Below are positions 9,130 through 17,392 of a stretch of DNA of 64,000 nt, one piece after another. Origin of the DNA: Pseudomonas sp. ANT_H4 (GTDB taxonomy: Bacteria > Pseudomonadota > Gammaproteobacteria > Pseudomonadales > Pseudomonadaceae); NCBI RefSeq assembly GCF_008369295.1, contig NZ_VOBG01000001.1, positions 248,001-312,000 on the forward strand. Reading direction: 5' to 3'. Position 1 is the first letter of the stretch; each line of letters opens with the position of its first letter. The notes under the pieces are model-generated. The model searched no databases. It worked only from the letters and a program-made list of their open reading frames with translations, and was not told the DNA's origin. A program made the position numbers and the translations under genes.

Positions 9130-9909
9130 ATGCATTTTTTGCCTGGCCTGTTACTTTTGCTACCCCTGATAAGCCCCTTGGCTCATGCCGAAATGTTCGA
9201 TGATGTGTTTGATCGCGGCGAATTGCGCATTGCCCAGGAGGCCAACACACCGCCCTTCAACTTCAAGGAAGGCGACAAGCTCACCGGCTTTGAAGTGGAA
9301 CTGGGTGAGTTGCTGGCCAAAGAGATGGACGTACGCGCCTCCTTTATCACCACCGATGCCACGGACATGCTGCCCGGCGTGGAAAGCGGTAAGTACGACG
9401 TGGCGATCAACCATATCGCTGTGACTCCTGAACTGCAGGATCGTTTCGATTTCAGCGAACCCTATAGTTATTCCAGTGCCCAGTTGATTGTGCGCAAGCA
9501 GGAAAACCGCCCATTGGGCAGCCTTGACGCGTTCAAGGGCAAGGCGCTGGGCGTGGCCCAAGGCAGTCAGTTTGTGGAGCAGGCGCGCACCGCCGAAGGT
9601 GTCGACCTGCGCAGTTACGCCGACGCCAAACAACCGATCAAGGACGTGGCCGACCAGCAGATCGATGCGGCCATCAGTGATCGGCTGCTGATTCCCTACG
9701 CGATTCGCGACAGTCAGTTACCGGTTAAGGAAGGTGCAACCGTCGGCCCGACCTTGAGCCTGGCGATTCCCTTCCAGAAGGGCAACCCCGCGTTCAAGTC
9801 GAGCCTGGACAAGGCGCTGCAACGAATCAAGGCGGATGGCCGGCTGACGGCGTTGTCAGAGAAATGGTTCGGGATGGATGCGAGCAAGCCGATGGCGAAG
9901 GCTGACTAA
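9130..9909 (+). CDS. Periplasmic amino-acid-type ABC substrate-binding protein (orphan)
   Basis: A family 3 solute-binding protein of 259 residues. The ATG at 9130 is preceded by TTAGGAG and yields a signal peptide (MHFLPGLLLLLPLISPLAHA). The mature protein has the two-lobe pattern of the polar amino-acid binders: LRIAQEANTPPFNF at the start, GFEVELGELLAKEMDV, then DVAINHIAVTPELQDRFDFS. Substrate is not readable. It could be cystine, glutamate, arginine or another polar amino acid. No permease or ATPase gene is adjacent, so it must share a transporter encoded elsewhere or act as a sensor ligand protein. Confidence 0.85.
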   Translation: MHFLPGLLLLLPLISPLAHAEMFDDVFDRGELRIAQEANTPPFNFKEGDKLTGFEVELGELLAKEMDVRASFITTDATDMLPGVESGKYDVAINHIAVTPELQDRFDFSEPYSYSSAQLIVRKQENRPLGSLDAFKGKALGVAQGSQFVEQARTAEGVDLRSYADAKQPIKDVADQQIDAAISDRLLIPYAIRDSQLPVKEGATVGPTLSLAIPFQKGNPAFKSSLDKALQRIKADGRLTALSEKWFGMDASKPMAKAD

Positions 9910-9946
9910 ACTCGATCAATGTGGGAGCTGTCGAGCCCATATTAGG

Positions 9947-10441
9947 TCAGTGCGGATTTGAGAGGTGCGCCAGCGCCTGTGCCGCCTCGGGCAGCTCCAG
10001 CTCACTGAACACCAACACCCCATGGCGCTTGAGCAACGCCGCTGTCACTCCTTCGCCGCTCACCTTCACGCCGGTGAAGGTGCCGTCATAGGTCAGCAGA
10101 TTGCCGCATGACGGGCTATTGGCCTTGAGCACCGCAATACGAATACCGTGGCGCTGCACCAACGCCAACGCCTGACGCGCGCCGTCGAGAAAGGCTTCGC
10201 TGAAGTCTTCACCTTCAGCCGTCAGCACCTTAGCGCGGCCTTCCCAGACATCAACGCCCTGCCCGCCCGCAATCTCGGCAGACGGACGTGGCGTCGGCAA
10301 GCCACCGGCCACTTCTGGGCACACTGCAACCACGCGGCCTTCGGCCTGCCAAGCGGCCAGTTGATCAAAGGGCCCGCTGGCCCCGCCGTCGTATCGCACG
10401 CGATGCCCGAGCAGGCAGCGGCTGATCAAGATTTTTTCCAT
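9947..10441 (-). CDS. DUF523 family protein (YbbK-like)
   Basis: A 164-residue DUF523 protein. The family motifs are intact: ISRCLLGHRVRYDGG at the N-terminus, VCPEVAGGLPTPRPSAEI in the middle and LKANSPSCG near residue 107. The conserved cysteines (in SRCLLG, VCPE and SPSCG) suggest a metal or Fe-S site, but no biochemical role is established for stand-alone members. The start lies two bases after the stop of the 2OG-Fe(II) oxygenase gene, so the two are almost certainly one transcript. Confidence 0.88.
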   Translation of the reverse strand: MEKILISRCLLGHRVRYDGGASGPFDQLAAWQAEGRVVAVCPEVAGGLPTPRPSAEIAGGQGVDVWEGRAKVLTAEGEDFSEAFLDGARQALALVQRHGIRIAVLKANSPSCGNLLTYDGTFTGVKVSGEGVTAALLKRHGVLVFSELELPEAAQALAHLSNPH

Positions 10442-10443
10442 GA

Positions 10444-11076
10444 TTAAAACGGCTCGTTGCCCCGCCGGCGAAACCAGCCCGTCAAGGACAGGCGCTCGCG
10501 GGTGGCGGGCAGGACTTCATGGGGCACTTCACCCGACAGGAACACCACGAGGCAACCGCCGATTGGCACCACATCGTGCTCCAGACCCTCGTCAAGGTAC
10601 ATGCGTAACTGGCCGCCATGCTCAGGCAGCCAGGCATTGTTCAAGTAGATCACCGCAGAGACCATACGCCGGTCGTCGTCGCGAAAGCGGTCAATATGCC
10701 TGAGGTAAAACGCTCCCGGTGGGTACAGGGCGAAATGGCTTTCAAAATCTTCCAGACCGAGGAACAGGCCTCGATTCATCGCCACCCGCAGGCTGTCCAT
10801 CAGGTCGAGGTAATTATCGCAGGCAGCGACCTGGCCGGCTTCCAGCCATTGAATGTGATCACCACGAATACCCTCGCGAATCTCCTGAAACGGCCCGCGC
10901 CCAACGGCTGCTGGTGCCAATTCACCTTCAGCGGCACGTTTATGGCACTCAGCCGCCAGTTCCAGGGTCAGAGCCTCTGGCAGGAAGATGTTCTGCTGCG
11001 ACCAGCCTTTCACAGCCAAGTCGTCGACGATGCGTAACAACAGCGGGTGATCAGAGGGTATTTGCATGGCGCGCAT
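10444..11076 (-). CDS. 2OG-Fe(II) oxygenase family protein
   Basis: Predicted cytoplasmic non-heme iron, 2-oxoglutarate-dependent hydroxylase of 210 residues. The iron ligands are visible as HID (H127, D129) in LRHIDRFRDDDRR and H186 in GEVPHEV, with R193 or R195 positioned to hold 2-oxoglutarate. The region after the first ligands, SAVIYLNNAW, is typical of the prolyl-4-hydroxylase-like subgroup. Start choice is not certain: ATGs at 11067, 11076 and 11085 are in frame, and 11076 has an AGGGG ten bases upstream. Substrate is unknown. The DUF523 gene follows two bases downstream. Confidence 0.85.
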   Translation of the reverse strand: MRAMQIPSDHPLLLRIVDDLAVKGWSQQNIFLPEALTLELAAECHKRAAEGELAPAAVGRGPFQEIREGIRGDHIQWLEAGQVAACDNYLDLMDSLRVAMNRGLFLGLEDFESHFALYPPGAFYLRHIDRFRDDDRRMVSAVIYLNNAWLPEHGGQLRMYLDEGLEHDVVPIGGCLVVFLSGEVPHEVLPATRERLSLTGWFRRRGNEPF

Positions 11077-11207
11077 AGTATCCATACCCCTGTGAATCCG
11101 ACAGCGCCGCTGAGCGTCTGAATACACTTTAGTCAGGTGACTGATAGGACTTCTCGACAAATCCTACGCCCGACACGGACAATAGTGGCCGACTGACAGG
11201 AGTCCAT

Positions 11208-11960
11208 ATGCGTCGTTTGTTTTTTTCCTTGCTGATGTTCTGCGTTTTACCCGCTTGGGCAGACAGCCATGACCAGTTGTACACGGTCGCCGGCTGGCCA
11301 GAACAACGCGCGCATTTTAATGACGCCTTGAGTGCCGCTCAGCAACGCTATCGCAACAGCTTGCCGCCCGCCGTATACCAAGCGCTGGTGGACAACAGCA
11401 ATAAGCGCTTCAACCCCAAGGCCATGGATCAGCGGGCCGAGGCGCAGTTGCGCAAAAATCTGGTGGACCCAAAACCTGCACTGGCCTTCTTCCAGTCGCC
11501 CTTGGGCAGCAAGATCGTCGCCGCCGAATTGCTCGCGACCCGTCGGGATCAGTTGGCGAAAAACGCCCAGGGCCTGCCGCAAATCCAGGCCGATGCCACC
11601 CGTAGCCTGATCATCGGCCACCTGGCCCAGGCGCTACCCGCCCGAGAGGCCGGCGCGGAGGTTAGCCTGGCGATTGCCGGTGTGGCGGCCGACAGCTTGA
11701 GCCAGATGATTCCCGGCCTACTGGGCGGCGGTCAGGCCCAAGGTATGTTGAACGGCCAGCGCGAGCGGTTAATGCAGCAGATTGGCAATGACTTGAACAA
11801 CACGCTGTTGTACGTCTATCGCGATTTGTCCGACCCGGAGTTGGAAGAATTCGCTACGTTTGCCGAGTCGCCGGAAGGCAAGGCTTACTATCAAGCGGCC
11901 TTGGCCGCGATCCGCGCCGGCCTGGCCGTCGGCCAAAGTACATCGAGCCTGGCTCCGTAA
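11208..11960 (+). CDS. Exported DUF2059-like protein
   Basis: A 250-residue exported protein with a signal peptide (MRRLFFSLLMFCVLPAWA) and a helix-rich mature part. The C-terminal segment with YRDLSDPELEEFATFAESPEGKAYY is typical of the DUF2059 fold. A middle glycine-rich stretch (IPGLLGGGQAQGM) is less typical. An AGGAG site precedes the ATG at 11208. Location is probably periplasmic. No catalytic motif is apparent and function is unknown. It ends just before a REP hairpin and is convergent with the hydrolase at 12004. Confidence 0.75.
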   Translation: MRRLFFSLLMFCVLPAWADSHDQLYTVAGWPEQRAHFNDALSAAQQRYRNSLPPAVYQALVDNSNKRFNPKAMDQRAEAQLRKNLVDPKPALAFFQSPLGSKIVAAELLATRRDQLAKNAQGLPQIQADATRSLIIGHLAQALPAREAGAEVSLAIAGVAADSLSQMIPGLLGGGQAQGMLNGQRERLMQQIGNDLNNTLLYVYRDLSDPELEEFATFAESPEGKAYYQAALAAIRAGLAVGQSTSSLAP

Positions 11961-11965
11961 TAAAT

Positions 11966-11990
11966 GTGGAGCGGGCAAGCCCGCTCCCAC
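11966..11990. repeat. REP-like hairpin between convergent genes
   Basis: GTGGAGCGGG and CCCGCTCCCAC pair around CAAG, with one bulged base. It fills the gap between the DUF2059-like gene and the alpha/beta hydrolase gene and may protect or end both transcripts. Confidence 0.8.
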
Positions 11991-12003
11991 CTGTAGATTT
12001 CGG

Positions 12004-12945
12004 TCAGCTCAGGTGGTCGGTGAGGAACTTGAAATACTCTTGGCGAATCTGTGGAATCTCATTGGCCAAATGATGCCTGCCACGCGGCAACATCAAAATC
12101 TCAGGCTGATCAAACTTCCCCTGCAGCACTTGTAAGTTGTGCTGCCAATCCACCGTCATATCTTCTTCACCCTGCACAATCAGCGGCCGCCGACTGCTGC
12201 GCGGTGCGGCTTCGATACGCTTGATCCAGCGTGCCAGCGCACCCACCCAGGCGGTGGGCAGTTGCCGCGGCTGCAACGGGTCTGCTTCCAGGAACGGCCT
12301 GAACGCAGGGTCGTTGGTGTTATCGCTGAAGCGTCGGGCAATGCCTTTGACGAACGGTTTGAGCAAGTAATAGCTGAGCTGCGACCAACCCCAGGCTCGA
12401 GGCCGGACCAGCGGTGACAACAGGAACGTCTTGCCTTGCGCCGGGCTGTCGACGCCGTGGTTGAGCAGGTGGTCCACTACAATCGCCCCGCCGGTGCTTT
12501 GCCCGAACAGGTGCCACGGCTGAGGCAGTTGCAACGCCTTGGCCTGCTCGAACAGCGCCTGCACCACGCTCTGGTACACCGCGAAGTCGTCGATGCTGGC
12601 CCGCTCGCCACTGGACAGCCCGTGGCCCGGCAGGTCGCAGGCGATCACCACGAAACCCTGGTCCAGGCCCCAGTCCACCACGTTGCGATACAGGCCCATG
12701 TGATCGTAGAAACCGTGAAACAGGAACATCGTTGCCACAGGTTGCCGTGGCCACCAGACCTGGCTGACCACCTCGAATCCGTCGACCTCAAAACGCCCCA
12801 GGCGGCTGACAACCGGCTCCTTGCGGGCCGCCAGGTCCAGACCATAGAAGCGCTGATAGACCCGGGCCTCGGCTGAGAGCGGCTGCGCATCCACCAACGG
12901 CCGCAAGCTTTCGCGAAGGTGATCGGGGTCAAAGGTCACGGGCAT
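12004..12945 (-). CDS. Alpha/beta hydrolase (monoacylglycerol-lipase-like)
   Basis: A 313-residue serine hydrolase of the Hydrolase_4 (lysophospholipase/monoacylglycerol lipase) group. The oxyanion-hole motif LFHGFYDH lies near residue 75, the nucleophile elbow is GQSTGG (S150), and the acid and histidine are plausibly in QGEEDMTVDW and LPRGRHHLANE near the C-terminus. There is no signal peptide, so it should be cytoplasmic. Natural substrate is not deducible beyond esters, probably of acyl groups. It has its own promoter region and is convergent with the preceding gene. Confidence 0.85.
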   Translation of the reverse strand: MPVTFDPDHLRESLRPLVDAQPLSAEARVYQRFYGLDLAARKEPVVSRLGRFEVDGFEVVSQVWWPRQPVATMFLFHGFYDHMGLYRNVVDWGLDQGFVVIACDLPGHGLSSGERASIDDFAVYQSVVQALFEQAKALQLPQPWHLFGQSTGGAIVVDHLLNHGVDSPAQGKTFLLSPLVRPRAWGWSQLSYYLLKPFVKGIARRFSDNTNDPAFRPFLEADPLQPRQLPTAWVGALARWIKRIEAAPRSSRRPLIVQGEEDMTVDWQHNLQVLQGKFDQPEILMLPRGRHHLANEIPQIRQEYFKFLTDHLS

Positions 12946-13055
12946 AAGAGGTTCCAGACTAGAGGCTTGGTGCGCTGCACAGGTTTTATCGAGCTGCGAT
13001 ATTCATCTGTCAGGGCAAGCATGGCAAGCTACGCGTCCTTCGAGGATTGATCTGA

Positions 13056-13631
13056 ATGCGAAAGCCTTACCGCACGGCCCTGTTCGCCAGCCTGATCGTA
13101 CTGATCTGCGCGGTGGGGTTGTGGGCGGCGTATGACTGGTTCCAGGATCGCTACCTGCGAGCCTTCAGCGAACACACGGCGGTGTTTTCCGGGGACATGC
13201 TCAAGCTGCCCAACGACCTCGCCGGGCCCGGCCCGATTCGCCTGGTGCATTTCTGGGACCCTGCGTGCCCGTGCAACGTCGGCAATCAACAGCACCTCAG
13301 CGAATTGATCGAGCAATACGCGCCCCAGGGCGTGGAGTTCTACGCCCTGCAAAAAGCCGGCAGCCACGGCCAGTTGCCCACGACCCTCGGCGCAATGAAA
13401 GTCCTCACGGCCCTGCCCGGCGCCGAACACGTGCCCGCCAGCCCCGCCATGGGGATTTGGGATCGCACGGGCAAGCTGGCCTATTTCGGGCCTTACAGCG
13501 AAGGGCTGACCTGTAATTCCAGTAACAGCTTTATCGAACCTATCCTGCAGGCACTCAAGGGTGGACGCGACGTGAACGCAACCCACACCCTGGCGGTGGG
13601 CTGCTATTGTTCCTGGCCGGAAGGTTTGTAG
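13056..13631 (+). CDS. Membrane-anchored thioredoxin-like protein (DUF6436)
   Basis: A 191-residue protein with one N-terminal membrane helix (about residues 9-27) and a thioredoxin-like domain facing the periplasm. The redox site is CPCN (C71 and C73) in VHFWDPACPCN, a CxC rather than the normal CxxC spacing. Further cysteines lie in LTCNSSN and GCYCSWPEG near the end. DUF6436 fits the length and this arrangement. A thiol-disulfide or peroxiredoxin-like role is inferred only from the fold. It is 31 bp upstream of the acylase gene on the same strand and may be co-transcribed with it. Confidence 0.8.
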   Translation: MRKPYRTALFASLIVLICAVGLWAAYDWFQDRYLRAFSEHTAVFSGDMLKLPNDLAGPGPIRLVHFWDPACPCNVGNQQHLSELIEQYAPQGVEFYALQKAGSHGQLPTTLGAMKVLTALPGAEHVPASPAMGIWDRTGKLAYFGPYSEGLTCNSSNSFIEPILQALKGGRDVNATHTLAVGCYCSWPEGL

Positions 13632-13662
13632 TCTGCTGCCCCATTCTCACTAAGGAATTTCC

Positions 13663-16047
13663 ATGAAGCGCGTGTTGTCGGTCCTCACAGCCCTACTGGT
13701 GCTGATCGCCCTCAGCGCCGGCTGGTACGTCTACAGCAAGCAGCCGACCCGCCAGGGCACGGTAGAGATAGCCAACCTGCAAGGCTCGGTGACTGTTCGC
13801 TATGACGACCGTGGCGTACCCCATATCCGCGCCGAGAACGAAGCCGACCTGTACCGCGCCCTTGGCTATGTGCATGCCCAGGACCGGCTGTTCCAGATGG
13901 AAATCATGCGTCGCCTGGCCCGTGGCGAACTGGCCGAAGTGCTCGGCCCCAAGTTGCTGGACACCGACAAACTGTTTCGCAGCCTGCGCATCCGTGACCG
14001 CGCCACCACTTATGCAGCGCAGATGGACCGCCAGTCGCCCCACTGGAAAGCCCTGCAAGCCTACCTGGACGGTATCAACCAGTATCAGGACAGCCACGCC
14101 AAACCCATGGAGTTCGACGTACTGGGCATCCCCAAGCGCCCGTTTACCGCCGAAGACACCATCAGCATCGCCGGCTACCTGGCCTACAGCTTTGCCGCCG
14201 CCTTTCGTACCGAGCCCTTGCTGACTTACGTACGCGATCAACTCGGCAGCGACTACCTGAAAACTTTCGACCTTGACTGGAAACCCAGGGGCGATCTTGG
14301 CCTGGCCGCCGGCGACTGGAAAGACCTTGGCGCCATCGCCCGCCTGAGCGAGCAGGCTTTGGCCGATAACGGCCTGCCGCAGTTCGAGGGCAGCAACGCC
14401 TGGGCCATCAGCGGCGCACGCACCAAGAGCGGCAAGCCGTTGCTGGCTGGCGACCCACATATCCGCTTCTCGGTGCCGTCGGTGTGGTACGAGGCGCAGT
14501 TGTCGGCACCGGGCTTTGAACTCTACGGTTATCACAACGCGCTGGTGCCGGTAGCGTTCCTGGGGCACAACAAGGATTTCGGCTGGAGCCTGACCATGTT
14601 CCAGAACGATGATCTGGACCTGATCGCCGAACAGGTCAACCCGGACAACCCCAATCAGGTCCGCTACCACGACCAGTGGGTCGACATTACCAGCAGCGAG
14701 CAGCAGATCGCCATCAAGGGCCAGGCCCCGGTGACGCTGACCCTGCGTCAATCGCCCCACGGCCCGATCATCAATGACGTGCTCGGCGCAAACGCTGGCA
14801 AGACGCCGATCGCCATGTGGTGGGCGTTCCTCGAAACCGAGAATCCGATCCTCGACGGCTTCTACCAGCTCAATCGTGCCAACACCCTGGCCAAGGCTCG
14901 CAGCGCCGTGGCCAAGGTCCACGCACCGGGACTGAATATTGTCTGGGCCAATGCCAAGGGCGATATCGGCTGGTGGGCGTCGGCGCAGTTGCCGATCCGC
15001 CCGGCCGACGCCAAGCCCGGTTTTATCCTCGATGGCAGCACCACCCAGGCCGACAAGCTCGGCTTCTACCCGTTTAGCGCCAACCCACAGGAAGAAAATC
15101 CGGCGCGTGGCTACGTGGTCTCCGCCAACGCACAGCCCGTGTCGCCCACCGGCATGGAGATTCCTGGCTATTACAACCTGGCGGATCGCGGCCAACAGTT
15201 GAACGCGCAATTGAGCGACAACCGTGTGAAATGGGATCTGGAAAACAGCCAGGCCTTGCAGCTCGGCACCACCACCGCCTACGGGCCAAGGCTGCTGGCG
15301 CCGCTGTTGCCAGTGCTGCGTGATGTGGTCAAGGACCCGGTAGAGTTGAAACTGGTGGAGCAACTGGCCGCGTGGAAAGGTGATTACCCGCTCGACTCCA
15401 CCAGCGCCACGCTGTTCAACCAGTTGCTGTTTGATCTTGCTGATGCCGCGATGCGTGACGAGCTGGGCGACGCCATGTTCCAGACCCTGCTCTCGACCCG
15501 GGTCATCGACTCCGCCCTGCCGCGCCTCACAGCTGCCACCGACTCGCCGTGGTGGGACAACCGCACCACCCCACTCAAGGAGACCCGCACCGACACCGTC
15601 CGGCTCGCCTGGCAAGCTAGCCTTGCGCACCTCAAGGCCACCTTCGGCGATAACCCGACGCAGTGGCAGTGGGGCAAGGCGCATACCCTGACTCATGGCC
15701 ATCCGCTGGGATCGCAGAAGCCGTTGGACCAGATCGTCAATGTCGGCCCCTTCGCGGCCCCCGGCACCCACGAAGTGCCAAATAACCTGTCTGCCGCCAT
15801 CGGCCCGGCGCCCTGGCCGGTGACTTATGGGCCGTCAACCCGGCGCCTGATCGACTTCGCCGACGCCGCGCACGCCCTGACCATCAACCCGGTAGGGCAA
15901 AGCGGCGTGCCGTTCGACAAGCACTACGCCGACCAGGCAGAAACGTATATCGAGGGTGGGTATGAGCAGGCGCACCTCAATGATGAGGAAGTGACGGCCA
16001 ATACCCGAGGTACGCTCAAACTGTTGCCGGCCAGAGCCGCGCAATAG
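13663..16047 (+). CDS. hacB: Penicillin-acylase family N-acyl-homoserine lactone acylase (HacB-like)
   Basis: A 794-residue periplasmic Ntn-hydrolase precursor. Residues about 4-22 form a signal or anchor segment. The alpha-chain motif YRALGYVHAQDRLFQME (about 64-80) is followed by the self-cleavage site EGSNAWAISG, where S244 becomes the N-terminal nucleophile of the beta-chain. DPHIRFSVPSVWYEA is the usual next block. Length and position immediately beyond spuH match P. aeruginosa PA0305 (HacB), which hydrolyses long-chain acyl-homoserine lactones. The same family also deacylates other amides, so quorum quenching is likely but not proven. Expression next to a polyamine operon may be coincidence or functional. 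Confidence 0.87.
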   Translation: MKRVLSVLTALLVLIALSAGWYVYSKQPTRQGTVEIANLQGSVTVRYDDRGVPHIRAENEADLYRALGYVHAQDRLFQMEIMRRLARGELAEVLGPKLLDTDKLFRSLRIRDRATTYAAQMDRQSPHWKALQAYLDGINQYQDSHAKPMEFDVLGIPKRPFTAEDTISIAGYLAYSFAAAFRTEPLLTYVRDQLGSDYLKTFDLDWKPRGDLGLAAGDWKDLGAIARLSEQALADNGLPQFEGSNAWAISGARTKSGKPLLAGDPHIRFSVPSVWYEAQLSAPGFELYGYHNALVPVAFLGHNKDFGWSLTMFQNDDLDLIAEQVNPDNPNQVRYHDQWVDITSSEQQIAIKGQAPVTLTLRQSPHGPIINDVLGANAGKTPIAMWWAFLETENPILDGFYQLNRANTLAKARSAVAKVHAPGLNIVWANAKGDIGWWASAQLPIRPADAKPGFILDGSTTQADKLGFYPFSANPQEENPARGYVVSANAQPVSPTGMEIPGYYNLADRGQQLNAQLSDNRVKWDLENSQALQLGTTTAYGPRLLAPLLPVLRDVVKDPVELKLVEQLAAWKGDYPLDSTSATLFNQLLFDLADAAMRDELGDAMFQTLLSTRVIDSALPRLTAATDSPWWDNRTTPLKETRTDTVRLAWQASLAHLKATFGDNPTQWQWGKAHTLTHGHPLGSQKPLDQIVNVGPFAAPGTHEVPNNLSAAIGPAPWPVTYGPSTRRLIDFADAAHALTINPVGQSGVPFDKHYADQAETYIEGGYEQAHLNDEEVTANTRGTLKLLPARAAQ

Positions 16048-16050
16048 CGC

Positions 16051-16146
16051 TCAAACTGGCGCCGCGAAATTCAGCCTGAATTGTTGCGGCGTCACTCCAA
16101 GCCTGCGATTGAACACGCTGCGCATGTGCTGGGCTTGTGACAAGCG
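16051..16146 (-). pseudogene. C-terminal fragment of an AraC-family regulator
   Basis: On the minus strand this stretch reads QAQHMRSVFNRRLGVTPQQF and a few more residues to a TGA at 16051. This is the second recognition helix and closing signature of an AraC/GlxA-type DNA-binding domain. The homology stops just before QAQHM, where the sequence turns into REPIN flank. The rest of a ~300-residue regulator is absent from the following 360 bp. The fragment is the decayed 3' end of a lost gene that once lay between hacB and the spu operon. Confidence 0.75.
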
Positions 16147-16150
16147 GGCT

Positions 16151-16284
16151 TTGTGGCGAGCGGGCTTGCCCGCGTTGGGCTGCGCAGCAGCCCCAGTAAG
16201 GCCGCCGCATTCTTACAGACAAAGTCGCAGCGCCAGGTTTGGGGCCGCTTCGCGACCCAACGCGGGCAAGCCCGCTCGCCACAA
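16151..16284. repeat. REPIN (two inverted REPs), family A
   Basis: Left REP begins TTGTGGCGAGCGGGCTTGCC and the right REP is its inverted copy ending GGCAAGCCCGCTCGCCACAA. They are separated by about 90 bases, the usual layout of a REPIN mobilised by a RAYT transposase. No RAYT gene is in the window. It borders the AraC fragment. Confidence 0.88.
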
Positions 16285-16384
16285 AAACCCGCGAGGGGAT
16301 CAGATGTCTGGGTTCAGGCCGATGAACTTTGTCGAGGTGATTCGCCAGTCGCCCTGGACTGCATAACCGACTTGCAATGCAATC

Positions 16385-16480
16385 AAATGTGGGAGCTGGC
16401 TTGCCTGCGATGGCGGGGTATCAGTCAACCAATCAGTCGACTGACAGGGCCTCATCGCAGGCAAGCCAGCTCCCACATTT
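16385..16480. repeat. REPIN, family B
   Basis: Inverted arms AATGTGGGAGCTGGCTTGCC and GGCAAGCCAGCTCCCACATT, extended by TGCGATG/CATCGCA, enclose about 40 bases. It sits directly downstream of the spuH stop (the gene reads leftward), so it will fold at the 3' end of the spu transcript. This family differs in sequence from the REPIN 100 bp away. Confidence 0.88.
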
Positions 16481-16507
16481 TGATCCAGTTTCTTCAGGTA
16501 GACCTGA

Positions 16508-17392
16508 TTAAACTGGCGCAGGCGCCCGACGCACATCTGGCTGCTTCCAACCGTCCGCTGCCGCTTCTTCAATCGCCTGCTGGATCGCCTTCTTGCGGCG
16601 CTCTTCGGCACGGCGGCTGAAGAACCACACCAGGAAGGTCACCAGCGACACCGCCAACAGAATCAGGCTGGCCACGGCGTTGATCTCGGGTTTAACCCCC
16701 AGACGCACCGCCGAGAACACTTCCATCGGCAACGTGGTGGAACCCGGCCCCGAGACAAAGCTGGCTAATACCAGGTCATCCAGGGACAGCGCGAAGGACA
16801 TCATCCCACCCGCCGCCAACGACGGCGCGATCATCGGGATGGTGATCAGGAAGAACACCTTCCACGGCCGCGCACCCAGGTCCATCGCCGCTTCTTCGAT
16901 CGACAGGTCCAGCTCACGCAAACGCGCCGACACCACCACCGCCACATACGCCGAACAGAACGTGGTGTGAGCGATCCAGATGGTGACGATGCCACGTTCC
17001 TGGGGCCAGCCGATCATCTGCGCCATGGCTACAAACAGCAGCAACAGCGACAGACCGGTGATCACTTCTGGCATCACCAGCGGCGCCGTAACCAGGCCGC
17101 CGAACAGCGTGCGGCCCTTGAACTGGCTGATGCGCGTCAGCACAAATGCCGCCAACGTGCCCAACGCCACTGCCGCCACCGCCGTGTAGCAGGCGATTTC
17201 CAGGGAGCGTGCTACCGAGCCCATCAGTTGGGTGTTATCCAGCAGGCCGATATACCACTTGATCGACCAACCGCCCCACACCGTCACCAGTTTCGACTCG
17301 TTGAACGAATAGATCACCAGAATCAGCATCGGCAGGTAGATAAACAGCAGCCCGACGACCAGCATAAAGCTGGAGAAACTGAAGCGCTTCAT
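16508..17392 (-). CDS. spuH: Polyamine ABC transporter permease SpuH (PotI-like)
   Basis: Inner-membrane permease subunit of the putrescine/spermidine importer. It has 294 residues with about six membrane helices. The binding-protein-dependent permease EAA loop is visible as EEAAMDLGARPWKVFFLITIP, and the conserved SFDD-like segment reads FALSLDDLVLASF. It forms a heterodimer with SpuG and couples to the ATPase SpuF. Its ATG overlaps the spuG stop (ATGA), which implies translational coupling. The C-terminal tail (EERRKKAIQQAIEEAAADGW) is charged and cytoplasmic. It is the last gene of spuABCDEFGH. Confidence 0.95.
   Translation of the reverse strand: MKRFSFSSFMLVVGLLFIYLPMLILVIYSFNESKLVTVWGGWSIKWYIGLLDNTQLMGSVARSLEIACYTAVAAVALGTLAAFVLTRISQFKGRTLFGGLVTAPLVMPEVITGLSLLLLFVAMAQMIGWPQERGIVTIWIAHTTFCSAYVAVVVSARLRELDLSIEEAAMDLGARPWKVFFLITIPMIAPSLAAGGMMSFALSLDDLVLASFVSGPGSTTLPMEVFSAVRLGVKPEINAVASLILLAVSLVTFLVWFFSRRAEERRKKAIQQAIEEAAADGWKQPDVRRAPAPV

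Noticed and set aside
9918..9945. Degenerate REP (ATGTGGGAGCTGTCGAGCCC) after the orphan binding-protein gene
   Set aside because: The second arm is not recognisable; probably an eroded copy, too weak to list as a feature.
12320..15771. Long open frames antisense to the alpha/beta hydrolase and to hacB (for example a ~690-codon frame over hacB)
   Set aside because: They are mirror frames of high-GC genes, have no ribosome sites or protein families, and the opposite strand carries the conserved motifs.
16300..16380. Minus-strand reading frame ending VGYAVQGDWRITSTKFIGLNPDI between the two REPINs
   Set aside because: It looks protein-like and could be another gene remnant, but I cannot match it to a family, and its upstream part is REPIN sequence. 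Not enough to call.
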